Below are positions 53,332-62,113 of a DNA stretch of 64,000 bases, one piece after another; position 1 is the first letter of the stretch, and every line of letters starts with the position of its first letter. Below the pieces are notes generated by a model that was given only the letters and a program-made list of their open reading frames with translations, was not told where the DNA came from and did no database searches. The position numbers and the translations under genes are program-made. Origin of the DNA: Saprospiraceae bacterium UBA7328 (GTDB taxonomy: Bacteria; Bacteroidota; Bacteroidia; Chitinophagales; Saprospiraceae); the NCBI GenBank assembly GCA_002471345.1, contig DKPS01000232.1:6078-70077 (forward strand). Direction: 5' to 3'.

Positions 53332-55792
53332 AAAGAGTGCCTTTCGAAAGAAAGTTTTAAAAGAAGGCACACATTGGTTTAAACAAAAACAATGGAAGCC
53401 ATTTCCTTATCAATTAGCGGCCTGGAATCATATTCTTGATGGCAAATCTGGAATAATAAATGCGCCTACAGGAAGTGGAAAAACGTATTCGTGTGGAGTA
53501 GGTTTGTTACTCAAGGAGATTAATCTATTATGGGAAGGCGGACAACCTCGTACTGGTCTTAAAATTATATGGATTAGCCCTATTAGAGCTTTGACTAAAG
53601 AAATTCAATACTCTCTTGAAAATGCCTGTGAGGGATTGGGTTTAGATTGGTCTGTGCAAATTAGATCCGGAGATACTTCCGCTAAAGTCAGAAAACAACA
53701 GCTTTCTCACCCTCCTGATGTTTTGATAACCACTCCAGAATCCATTCATGTGCTACTTGCCACAGCTCATTATTCTTCTTTTTTTAAAAACTTATCAGCT
53801 GTAGTGGCCGATGAGTGGCATGAATTAATGGGATCAAAGAGGGGTGTGCAAACCGAGTTAGCCATATCTCGATTTAAAGGGCTAAATGAAAACCTTATGG
53901 TTTGGGGAATCTCGGCTACAATTGGCAACCTTGAAGAGGCCGCCAAAGTTTTAATGGGCCCAACTGCGGCAAAAGAAGCAATTTTAGTCAAGTCGGGAAT
54001 AAAAAAGACTATAGCATTAGAAACCATACTTCCTGATGAAATTGATAATTATCCATGGGCCGGGCATTTGGGACTAGAAATGTTGGACAAAGTGATTTCC
54101 ATCATTTTAAAAAACAAATCCACACTAATATTCACAAACACTAGAAGTCAATGTGAAATATGGTATCAAAGAATTTTAGATAAATGCATAGATTTGGCAG
54201 GCACTTTAGCAATGCATCATGGATCAATAAGTAAGGAAATCAGAGATTGGGTAGAAAATGCCATCCACAATGAAAAACTCAAAGCTGTGGTATGCACTTC
54301 AAGTCTAGATTTGGGAGTAGATTTCAGACCAGTCGAAACTATAATTCAGATAGGCAGCCCTAAAGGAGTGTCGCGGTTTGTTCAAAGGGCTGGCCGAAGT
54401 GGCCATCAACCTAATGCAGTTAGCAAGATATATTTTCTGCCTACTCATTCTCTAGAAATTGTGGAAGGGGCCGCACTAAGAGAGGCTATTGTGAGGGGGG
54501 TTCATGAAGAAAGAATGCCCTATATCAGGTCTTTTGATGTACTTATTCAATACCTCACCACTCTTGCCGTTTCGGAAGGTTTTATATCAAGAATAATAAA
54601 AAAGGAAATACTTACTACTCATTGTTTTTCTTCAATGACCGATGAAGAGTGGAATTGGATAATAAGGTTTCTACAATATGGTGGATCCTCTCTTAAAGCA
54701 TATGACGAATATCAAAAACTCGATTATGTTGATGGTATTTTCAAGGTTACAAACAAAAGAATAGCCCAACGCCACCGGCTGAACATTGGCACGATTGTAA
54801 GCAGTGTGTCTTTGTCTATTCATTTCACAAATGGCAAAAGACTTGGCACTATAGAAGAGTGGTTTATCTCTTCATTGATGCCTGGAGATCACTTCTGGTT
54901 TGCGGGACAACCTTTGGAGCTAATAAGAGTAAAAGAGATGAGGGTCCAGGTAAGAAAGGGAAGTGTAAAAAAAGCTCGGGTTCCTACATGGGGCGGAGGA
55001 AGAATGCCTCTTTCTTCAATGCTTACCGACCTTATTAAGAAAAAACTCTACGACTATACCAAAGGAATTATCAATGAGGTAGAAATGCTCAAACTAGAAG
55101 GTCTGCTCTTAAAACAAGCAGAACGTTCTATTCTTCCAAAGGAAAATGAGTTCCTCATTGAATATTTTGAAACCAAATATGGGTTTCATTTAGTAATGTA
55201 CCCTTTCGAAGGCATGGCGGTGCATGAAGGTATGGCGGCTCTTATTGCACAGAGACTTTCTCAAAAACTACCTATTAGCCTATCTATAGCTACTAATGAC
55301 TATGGTTTTGAATTATTGGCTCCTTCCAAAATAGAAATTGAAAAGTACATCACTGATGACCTTTTTGCTACAGAAAACCTTTTTGAGGATATTCAAATGA
55401 GCATTAATGCCGTGGAATTGGGAAGAAGAAAGTTTAGAGATATCGCCAAAATAAGTGGATTGGTTTTTCAGGGGTTTCCTGGAAACATGAAGAAAGAAAG
55501 GCATTTACAATCCTCCTCTTCACTTCTTTTTAATGTATTTCAAGATTTTGAACCTGATAACCTTCTCTTTCTTCAAACCCACGAAGAAGTAAGGACCTTC
55601 CAGTTAGAAGAAAGGCGACTAAGGCTTGCTTTAGATAAAATCAATCATCAGAAAAAGGTTCTAAGTAGACCTTCTGGCTTTACCCCTTTTGCCTTTCCTA
55701 TTATTGTGGATACACTGAGAAGAGAGAAGGTTTCGTCTGAAAAATTAGAAGATCAGGTGATGGGGCTATTAGCAGGGATGGGCGATAAATGA
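53324..55792 (+). CDS. Ligase-associated DEXH-box helicase (Lhr-like)
   Basis: 822 residues. Helicase motifs in order: I NAPTGSGKTYS (46-56), Ia SPIRALTKE, II DEWH (163-166), III SATIGN, V SSLDLGVDFRPVE, VI QRAGRSGHQ. The C-terminal half carries the winged-helix and DUF4145-like/Lhr-specific region (WGGGRMPLSSMLTDLIKK; AVHEGMAALIAQRLSQ). It unwinds DNA with 3'-5' polarity in relatives. Together with the exonuclease and ligase it forms a repair cassette; pdeM, the usual fourth member, is at 14634. Confidence 0.94.
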   Translation: MDKKSAFRKKVLKEGTHWFKQKQWKPFPYQLAAWNHILDGKSGIINAPTGSGKTYSCGVGLLLKEINLLWEGGQPRTGLKIIWISPIRALTKEIQYSLENACEGLGLDWSVQIRSGDTSAKVRKQQLSHPPDVLITTPESIHVLLATAHYSSFFKNLSAVVADEWHELMGSKRGVQTELAISRFKGLNENLMVWGISATIGNLEEAAKVLMGPTAAKEAILVKSGIKKTIALETILPDEIDNYPWAGHLGLEMLDKVISIILKNKSTLIFTNTRSQCEIWYQRILDKCIDLAGTLAMHHGSISKEIRDWVENAIHNEKLKAVVCTSSLDLGVDFRPVETIIQIGSPKGVSRFVQRAGRSGHQPNAVSKIYFLPTHSLEIVEGAALREAIVRGVHEERMPYIRSFDVLIQYLTTLAVSEGFISRIIKKEILTTHCFSSMTDEEWNWIIRFLQYGGSSLKAYDEYQKLDYVDGIFKVTNKRIAQRHRLNIGTIVSSVSLSIHFTNGKRLGTIEEWFISSLMPGDHFWFAGQPLELIRVKEMRVQVRKGSVKKARVPTWGGGRMPLSSMLTDLIKKKLYDYTKGIINEVEMLKLEGLLLKQAERSILPKENEFLIEYFETKYGFHLVMYPFEGMAVHEGMAALIAQRLSQKLPISLSIATNDYGFELLAPSKIEIEKYITDDLFATENLFEDIQMSINAVELGRRKFRDIAKISGLVFQGFPGNMKKERHLQSSSSLLFNVFQDFEPDNLLFLQTHEEVRTFQLEERRLRLALDKINHQKKVLSRPSGFTPFAFPIIVDTLRREKVSSEKLEDQVMGLLAGMGDK

Positions 55793-55841
55793 TTGCGCAT
55801 TCGTCATTTTTTGTAACTTAACACACCTAAAACATATATTC

Positions 55842-56954
55842 ATGTCTACTCTAAATAGAAGAAATTGGTTAGGCCTGGTTGGTGCAGGAAGTGTTGCTTC
55901 GATTATAGACCCATCCCTTCCAAATGTGTCGCTTGGTTCTAAGGAAGTGATTTCTACTTATGACTATGCCAAGCTAAATAGTAATGAAAACCCATTAGGT
56001 CCATCACCCAAAGTAAGACAAGCCATTATTGATGCTTTTGATTATGGTTGTAGATATCCAAGTGCACAGATAAGAACGTTGGCTCAAAAAATAGCAGCGA
56101 AAGAAGGGGTTACTTCTGACCATATTGTTATAACAGGGGGTTCTACTGAAGGATTAAAGGCAGCTGGCCTCACTTTCGGTCTTAATGGTGGTGAAATAAT
56201 CACCTCTGATCCTGTTTATAGAAGTTTGAATTCATATGCTGAACAAGTTGGTGCATATATCAATATGGTCCCACTAGACGAAAACATGCAACAAGACCTC
56301 GGCGAGATGTCAAAAAGAATAACCAATCGGACTTCGTTGGTCTTTCTATGTAATCCTCATAATCCTTCTGGTGCTTTGGTACCTAAGAATGATTTAAGAG
56401 AATTCTGTGATCAAGTTTCTAATAAGACAATTCTATTTTCTGATGAAGCCTATTATGATTATATCACAGAAGAAGACTATCCTTCTATGGTTAATATGGT
56501 GAAAGAAGGCAAAAATGTCGTAGTGTCTCGTACATTTTCTAAAGTCTACGGATTAGCCGGTTTGAGAATAGGGTACTTGATTGCTCGTCCCGATTTAGCT
56601 GAAAGGATGAGAGCAAATGTAATGGCACGAACTAATATTTTGGCTGTGTTTGCTGCATTGGCATGCTATGATGATCAAAAGTTTTATGATAATAGTATAA
56701 AGCTCAACGATGATGGTAAAAAACTAATCTACGCAACACTCAATGATCTAAATCTAAAATACATACCGTCTCATACTAATTTTGTCTTCTTTCACACAGG
56801 TCGACCAATTCAACAGCTGAATACCGATATGCGAAAGAAAGGAGTTGCTGTGGGAAGGCCTTTTCCTCCTTTGCTAGATTGGTGCCGAATAAGTACCGGT
56901 CATTTGAACGATGTGAAAAAATTCAATATGGCTCTCAAAGAAGTGATGGCATAA
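55842..56954 (+). CDS. HisC-like PLP aminotransferase with a Tat-like signal
   Basis: 370 residues. Fold-type I aminotransferase: LNSNENPLGPSPKV, GGSTEGLKAAGLTF, FLCNPHNPSGALV, DEAYYDY, and the PLP lysine in SRTFSKVYGLAGLRIGY (Lys234). It resembles histidinol-phosphate aminotransferase. The N-terminus NRRNWLGLVGAGSVAS has a twin-arginine followed by a mildly hydrophobic stretch, as in Tat signals, so the enzyme is probably exported to the periplasm, where a histidine-biosynthesis role is unlikely. No his genes are nearby. The substrate is open. Confidence 0.85.
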   Translation: MSTLNRRNWLGLVGAGSVASIIDPSLPNVSLGSKEVISTYDYAKLNSNENPLGPSPKVRQAIIDAFDYGCRYPSAQIRTLAQKIAAKEGVTSDHIVITGGSTEGLKAAGLTFGLNGGEIITSDPVYRSLNSYAEQVGAYINMVPLDENMQQDLGEMSKRITNRTSLVFLCNPHNPSGALVPKNDLREFCDQVSNKTILFSDEAYYDYITEEDYPSMVNMVKEGKNVVVSRTFSKVYGLAGLRIGYLIARPDLAERMRANVMARTNILAVFAALACYDDQKFYDNSIKLNDDGKKLIYATLNDLNLKYIPSHTNFVFFHTGRPIQQLNTDMRKKGVAVGRPFPPLLDWCRISTGHLNDVKKFNMALKEVMA

Positions 56955-56969
56955 ATATACCCACTCTTT

Positions 56970-57656
56970 TTAGCTGGATATAGACATAGCTATAAACCCA
57001 AAGTCTACATTAATATCGCTCTCTTTTTTTAATAGGTGAGAACAAATGTCAAGTGTGGCCCCTGTTGTCACAACATCGTCTATAAGAATTACATTATTGA
57101 CACTTTTGGGTAGAGGTTTCTTGTTAATAAATGCCTTCATGACATTGGCATGCCTAGTAGACCGGTCCATTTTGGTTTGAGAGTCTGTATCCATCTTTTT
57201 TTCTAGAGCATCTTTGATCAATGGTATACCTGTGCTCTCGCTTATTCCTTTGGCTATTATTTCCGCTTGATTGTATCCCCTTCTTCTCATTTTTTTGTAA
57301 TGCAAGGGAACTGGTATAAGGGCATTGTATTTTTCTAGAGGTATTCTTTTACCTAAATACCGCCCCAATTCTAAGGCTATATGACTTTTTCCGCCGTATT
57401 TGATCTGGTGTAGAATGTTTTGAACCCCGCCTTTTTTAGAATACAAATAAAGACCGTAGAAGGAAATATTTTCTCCATAAATCAAAGGAAACCTATGTTC
57501 TAATAAGGCCCGACTTTCTCCTATATCAGAAAATCTTGGTATTTCTTTCCAACAAGAATGGCATAGTAAGTTGTCGTGCACAGGCTCGTGGTTACTGCAT
57601 GCTATACACAGTTTGGGATATAAGAGACCAGCTATGAGTTTAAGGTGCTTGAGCAT
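56970..57656 (-). CDS. comF: ComF family phosphoribosyltransferase-like protein (intact copy)
   Basis: About 228 residues from ATG 57656. The N-terminal zinc site is LYPKLCIACSNHEP.....LLCHSCWKEIPRF (two CxxC pairs), and the C-terminal PRTase loop is NVILIDDVVTTGATLD. ComF-type proteins take part in DNA uptake in competent bacteria and are widespread elsewhere with unclear role. TTG at 57671 is an alternative start. A decayed second copy of this gene lies at 58944-59378; see that entry. Confidence 0.93.
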   Translation of the reverse strand: MLKHLKLIAGLLYPKLCIACSNHEPVHDNLLCHSCWKEIPRFSDIGESRALLEHRFPLIYGENISFYGLYLYSKKGGVQNILHQIKYGGKSHIALELGRYLGKRIPLEKYNALIPVPLHYKKMRRRGYNQAEIIAKGISESTGIPLIKDALEKKMDTDSQTKMDRSTRHANVMKAFINKKPLPKSVNNVILIDDVVTTGATLDICSHLLKKESDINVDFGFIAMSISS

Positions 57657-57910
57657 TATTAGAGGCTTCAAATCATAATATACGTTTAATAAATCATGAT
57701 CAAATTCATTTCGTTATTCGATACTTGACTGATATTATTTTCTGTTCGTATAGCTTATAATCAAGTAATAATAAGTTCCCAGAAAATCAACTGTTTTATG
57801 TTTAAAAGTTCTTTATTTCTCTAGCTGACCCATACCTTTTCTTGTAAAACTTTTGTTATGCCAATAACTACTCTTAACACTTCTCCTCTTCGTCAATTCT
57901 ACTCATGTTA
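57657..57910 (-). pseudogene. Decayed 3' part of a second CBS-domain gene copy
   Basis: The 339-base stretch before 58011 holds no open frame, but 57828-57904 aligns with 59553-59636 of the intact CBS gene in the same orientation, sharing ACCCATA, CTTTT, CCAATAA, AACAC and ATTCT at matching spacing. The distance from the comF start to this block (about 170 bases) equals that from the decayed comF to the intact CBS block (about 175). Frameshifts and stops are many; only the last part of the gene is left. Confidence 0.7.
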
Positions 57911-57980
57911 ACGATAATATTGTTGAGGGTGAAACTAATTCGAGTGGAAGGAACCTTCACAAAATATGGTTTAATGTTTT

Positions 57981-57988
57981 TAAATTTG
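57981..57988 (+). promoter_or_regulatory. -7 box of the secreted protein gene at 58011
   Basis: TAAATTTG fits TAnnTTTG and lies 22 bases before the ATG. No TTG is found at -33. Confidence 0.4.
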
Positions 57989-58010
57989 TCTATTATAAAG
58001 ACTTAAATAT

Positions 58011-58943
58011 ATGAATAAGTTAATCACAACCCTCTTGATTGTTATTGGAACAGTATCTGTAGTAGATGCCCAGTTCTTTAAAAAAGTGTTAGATCGAGCT
58101 GCAGATAAGATAGGTAATCAAGTAGAAGACAAAATTGTTGAGGGTATCTCTACAGAGCTGGCTAATAGAGCTGTTCGGCCTCTAGATAAAATGTACGATG
58201 AGATGTTTAGGCAAAAATATAAAGAGCAGTATGGTAAAGAATGGGATGATGAAGATTATAAAAATGAAGAAGAGAGAGCTTCTGCCATGACTGATATGTG
58301 GGGCTCAATGTTCGGTACAGTAGATCTGCCAGAATCTTATGAGTTTAATAAAGTAATAGAAGTAGAAGTGTACGATTATGGCTCTAAAAAAGCTAACAAG
58401 ATGAAAATGATGGTAAATCAAGGAGAACCAATATTTGGCATGGAACAAGAGGAGAATGGAACACAAATAATAGTATATGATTTTGAGAAGGACATTGTGA
58501 CAATCTTTAATGAATCTAAGAAAACTGCTATGGCGGTTCCCAATGTTATGAAGCTCGCTAAATCATTTTCTCCACAATTTGAACAAGAAGTCAAAAATCA
58601 AATGGACGGCGCAAAAATTAGTGAAATCAAAAGCAAAAAGATTTTGGATTGTCAATCCAAAGGATATAACATAAAGACGGATAAAGAAGAGTCAGATTTC
58701 TACATTTGTTTGGATTCCAATGTGAGTTGGGGAGAATCTTATGGCAAAATGATGAAACAGTTGTCTCCTAACTTTTATGAGAATAATGAGCTTTTTGCTG
58801 AGTTTTCTAGTGGAATGTTAATGCGTGCCAAAACAAAGCGCACAAAAGATAAAAAAGTGTCGACATGGGAAACTAAGAAAATCTCTTCTCAGAACTACTC
58901 AATTCAAACTGCTGATTACGAACTAAGCAATAATTACAATTAG
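58011..58943 (+). CDS. Secreted protein of unknown function (DUF4412-like?)
   Basis: 310 residues with a signal peptide (about 1-20, ending VVDAQ). An amphipathic Lys/Asp helix (residues 22-60) is followed by an acidic region and then a beta-rich part (about 115-300) that alternates strands such as MKMMVNQGEPIFGMEQEENGTQIIVYDFEKDIVTIFNESKKTAMAV. The last pattern (V.YD.....M.I..ES.K.AMA) recalls DUF4412, but the match is weak. It lies on the plus strand between the two decayed remnants of the comF/CBS duplication and probably entered at their junction. Confidence 0.75.
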   Translation: MNKLITTLLIVIGTVSVVDAQFFKKVLDRAADKIGNQVEDKIVEGISTELANRAVRPLDKMYDEMFRQKYKEQYGKEWDDEDYKNEEERASAMTDMWGSMFGTVDLPESYEFNKVIEVEVYDYGSKKANKMKMMVNQGEPIFGMEQEENGTQIIVYDFEKDIVTIFNESKKTAMAVPNVMKLAKSFSPQFEQEVKNQMDGAKISEIKSKKILDCQSKGYNIKTDKEESDFYICLDSNVSWGESYGKMMKQLSPNFYENNELFAEFSSGMLMRAKTKRTKDKKVSTWETKKISSQNYSIQTADYELSNNYN

Positions 58944-59378
58944 TTCCATTAATAGTATTGAAGGTCTACAACTGAGCTCTATAGTCATGTTGATCAATAA
59001 GGGATTCTATGCCCTTGAGAATAAGTAACAACTCTAATTTCTTGCATGTTATCCTACTAAAGGTCAACTGTACTCAGAAACTGGACGTATTCCTTAATAA
59101 TAATTCATGATGTTTGGAAACCTAGCTTTAAGGATCTGCCAAGTTCAGTTTTGAATATTTTTTAAATGCCCCCTCCTTTGGAATAAAAATACAGACAATA
59201 AAATGAGCTATCATCAATACATATGACTGCTTTATATGGGTTATACGCTCTCCAAATTCAGAAAACATTGGTATTTCTTTCCAACAAATGTAGATTGTCA
59301 ATTACAGGCTGACGAATTTTGTACGCTATCTACAGATCTAAATATAAGAGACTAGCTAAAAAGGTTTAAAGTGGATAG
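58944..59378 (-). pseudogene. Decayed, truncated second copy of comF
   Basis: No frame is open, but the stretch aligns with comF 57165-57656 in the same orientation. The 20-mer ttggtatttctttccaacaa is identical at 57536-57555 and 59268-59287, and atataagagac-agcta is shared at 57618 and 59342; further matches run from tccatt at 58945 onwards. The 3' end of the gene (about 195 bases, encoding the PRTase loop) is missing at the junction with the gene ending at 58943. Small indels break the frame throughout. Confidence 0.8.
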
Positions 59379-59401
59379 GCATTTTTACTTATTGCGTTGT
59401 C

Positions 59402-60058
59402 TCACACATTTAGAAATGTCATAAGAGACTCATATCTTTCCTTAATTATAGTTTGGTTTTCTTCTGCACTCATATGAGCAATAATCTGGTATTCATGTCT
59501 TTCCAAAGAGGCTACAGTCTTATTTAGAGAGGTCGTTTGAATTGTCAAACTCACCCATATCTTTTCCTTCGAGCCTTTTGCTGTACCAATAAATACGCCC
59601 AACACCTTTCCCCCTTCCTCTTCTACAATTCTGCTTATTGTCGCCAATGAGTAATCTCTAATTCCTTGTTCTATTATTATAATGCTATCACTTTCAGATA
59701 CAGCGTATTGTTCACATAAATAGTCCAAAACAGACTCCTTTCTTAAAGCTCCTAGGTAAGTCATGTTCTTATCCACAACTGGCAGCATTGATAAGTCATT
59801 GACATGCATTTTATGTAGAGATTTTAGAAAATGTTCCTCTTCATATGCAAAATACCCCTCTCGTTCTGTGGTTATTTCAGAAATTCTATTTTTTAAGGAG
59901 CTCATGATATCGATTTCTCTTAGCATATGGATATATCTACCATTTTCTAAAACTACGATTTCGGTTATATCCTCATTTTGGAGAATATTAGCCACATTTT
60001 CTACTTTCTCCTCTGAAGAGGCTCCTTCTATTTTTTCTATTAATATTTCTGCTATCAT
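59402..60058 (-). CDS. CBS-domain protein
   Basis: 218 residues. Two CBS motifs (about residues 15-60 and 70-125: ITEIVVLENGRYIHMLREIDIMSSL and LSMLPVVDKNMTYLGALRKESVLDYL) are followed by an ACT-like C-terminal part (about 130-205: SDSIIIIEQGIRDYSLATISRIVEEEGGKVLGVFI). CBS pairs bind adenosine nucleotides and usually regulate a partner. This domain order occurs in Bacteroidota stand-alone proteins. It is the intact copy; a decayed 3' part of its twin is at 57657-57910. The TM2 gene begins 12 bases upstream of it. Confidence 0.88.
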   Translation of the reverse strand: MIAEILIEKIEGASSEEKVENVANILQNEDITEIVVLENGRYIHMLREIDIMSSLKNRISEITTEREGYFAYEEEHFLKSLHKMHVNDLSMLPVVDKNMTYLGALRKESVLDYLCEQYAVSESDSIIIIEQGIRDYSLATISRIVEEEGGKVLGVFIGTAKGSKEKIWVSLTIQTTSLNKTVASLERHEYQIIAHMSAEENQTIIKERYESLMTFLNV

Positions 60059-60070
60059 CTCAAAATATAT

Positions 60071-60868
60071 CTATGCTTTACGCAGAATTTTTTCTCTCTC
60101 AATTCTAAAATCTGCTTCTGTTACTATTCCTCTCTTTCTCATCTCCACTAATTTTCCCAACTTTTCTAATAAGAACTCATCTGCATCTTCGGTGCTCTCC
60201 TTTTTAGAAGGATTGGATCTTTCTACCTTTTCTTTAAAACCATTTGTTTTAAATTTTTCAAATTCTGGTTGAATTCTCATATATGCTAAATCATCATGGT
60301 TTTGAATCTTTTTAAAATCAGAAAATCCACTCTGTACTGCTTTGCTAACGTGGTCAAAAGCCTTTTCCTTATTTTCCAATAATGAATAAGCACATGCTAA
60401 ATGGAAATGAAGGCTTTCATCATTAGGTTGAATTTTGAGACCCTTTTCAAAATCCACGATTGCTTCTTCAATATCAAACTCCTTATATTTTTTGAGACCG
60501 CTTTTCTTAAATGGATTGGATCTAAGTACACTTCGTTTTCTTTTAGGGATTCGGCTCTTTTGTCCTCTTTCGGGATATTCATAGTACTCCCTATTTACAG
60601 TGCGCTTTTTCCTTCTTCTACCAAGGGAAGGCGGTAATTGAGCTTTTTTTCCACCGTTAAACTTTCTATCAAATTCAGCCTGACCCATTGTTAAGTAACG
60701 CATCCCATCAATTATACCCAAAATTGAAGAAATGGGAAAAAACTCTTGTGTCATCATAAACAACATCACATAAAATATGCCTGCACCTGGTTCTCTCAAG
60801 TAAAACTTGTGTACACCAAAAGAACCCAACAAAAAGGCCATCACTGCAGCTACATATTTATTTTTCAT
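60071..60868 (-). CDS. TM2-domain membrane protein with TPR and SHOCT segments
   Basis: 265 residues. The TM2 domain (1-70: VAAVMAFLLGSFGVHKFYLREPGAGIFYV....ILGIIDGMRYL) gives two membrane helices. A basic linker (75-125) precedes a TPR-like repeat pair (EAIVDFEKGLKIQPNDESLHFHLACAYSLLENKEKAF) and a SHOCT-like tail (LEKLGKLVEMRKRGIVTEADFRIEREKIL). Probably an inner-membrane scaffold. It lies 7 bases after the SpoIIE phosphatase gene and before the CBS gene, so the three are co-transcribed. Confidence 0.88.
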   Translation of the reverse strand: MKNKYVAAVMAFLLGSFGVHKFYLREPGAGIFYVMLFMMTQEFFPISSILGIIDGMRYLTMGQAEFDRKFNGGKKAQLPPSLGRRRKKRTVNREYYEYPERGQKSRIPKRKRSVLRSNPFKKSGLKKYKEFDIEEAIVDFEKGLKIQPNDESLHFHLACAYSLLENKEKAFDHVSKAVQSGFSDFKKIQNHDDLAYMRIQPEFEKFKTNGFKEKVERSNPSKKESTEDADEFLLEKLGKLVEMRKRGIVTEADFRIEREKILRKA

Positions 60869-60875
60869 TTCATTT

Positions 60876-62111
60876 CTATTTTTCAGTAAACACTTTACAA
60901 GTCAATATGGCAATATCATCTGGATACTGTTGGTCCTGTTTAAATTTATCAATTTCTTTTAATAGTATTTGATTGAATTCTTCAGCAGGTTTTATTCCAT
61001 TTGTATTCACAAAGCGTTCTATCTTTTCATCATTGTAATAATCACCAAAATCATTTCTTAAATCAGCCAATCCATCGGTAAAGCACATGATGAGGGATTC
61101 TTTTCCAAGATCTATGGTGGCCTCCTTTATTTCTGGTAATTTTTCAAAGGCCCCAATTACAGTACACCCTTCTTCTAGTCTCTGAATCTTTCCATCAGTA
61201 TAAAAAACTGGAGGATAATGGCCTGCATTGACATATTTAAGTTTTTTGGCCTTAATATCAACCTCACAAACAAAAAAAGTAATGAACTTATCACTTTGGG
61301 TAACTCTATAAACAGTCTGATTTAAAGCGAAGACAAAAGTCTCAAGGTCTCTATATTGATAGATCAGCGATTGAATCATTGCCTGAAAATTAGCCATCAG
61401 TAATGCTGCAGGCACACCTTTACCAGAAATATCGGCAATACAAAGAGCATATCTGTCTTCATCAAACCTTATAACATCCAAATAATCCCCACCAATATTA
61501 AGGTGCGGTTTATAAATCATTGATAGATCAATAAAATCGGTTTTGGGTAAGGTATTAGGAATGAGCATCTTTTGAACCTCACCAGCCAACTCTATTTCTT
61601 TTTTAAATTTTTCTTGCTCTATTTGTTCTTTAAAAAGTCTTTTGTTCTCAATAGCTACAGCAATGATATTTGTTATTGTCGTTATAAACTGTATTTTATT
61701 ATATAAGTCATTCTTGTCCTTTATACCTCCAATAATGGCATAAGCAATAGGAGCTTCTTTGTGAAAAACCGGAATAATTATGTCGAACATCTGAAGCAAG
61801 CTGGGGTCTTCACCCTTGATCGTGTGAAGGCGATTGTATTTAAGAAGCTCTTCTATTATTTCATCTGACTTTTGGTTGGGTCTCAAATTAATGTGAGATG
61901 CACAAATCCAATTTTTTCCATTGGGAATAAAAAGTCCCATTTTATCGATGCCCATTTCCCATGAAAGAAATGAACGATACATATTGAATAAACCATCAGC
62001 AGATACATTTTCATTGATGGCTTGAGTTATTGTAAGCAGACTTTTGATTTGTAGCTCCTTAAGGCTTAAATCTTTTTCTAACTTTTCTAATAGAAGAATT
62101 TCTCTACTCAT
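60876..62111 (-). CDS. GAF/PP2C SpoIIE-type serine phosphatase
   Basis: 411 residues. An N-terminal GAF-like sensor (about 20-165), a coiled-coil linker (165-190), and a PP2C/SpoIIE domain (190-405) with GGDYLDVIRFDEDRYALCIADISGKGVPAALLMANF and MCFTDGLADLRNDFGDYY holding the metal-binding Asp residues. Phosphatases of this type dephosphorylate STAS-domain anti-anti-sigma factors and oppose RsbW-like kinases, one of which is at 28802. It lies 2 bases before the OppC-like gene's stop in the same direction. Confidence 0.92.
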   Translation of the reverse strand: MSREILLLEKLEKDLSLKELQIKSLLTITQAINENVSADGLFNMYRSFLSWEMGIDKMGLFIPNGKNWICASHINLRPNQKSDEIIEELLKYNRLHTIKGEDPSLLQMFDIIIPVFHKEAPIAYAIIGGIKDKNDLYNKIQFITTITNIIAVAIENKRLFKEQIEQEKFKKEIELAGEVQKMLIPNTLPKTDFIDLSMIYKPHLNIGGDYLDVIRFDEDRYALCIADISGKGVPAALLMANFQAMIQSLIYQYRDLETFVFALNQTVYRVTQSDKFITFFVCEVDIKAKKLKYVNAGHYPPVFYTDGKIQRLEEGCTVIGAFEKLPEIKEATIDLGKESLIMCFTDGLADLRNDFGDYYNDEKIERFVNTNGIKPAEEFNQILLKEIDKFKQDQQYPDDIAILTCKVFTEK

Positions 62112-62113
62112 GA

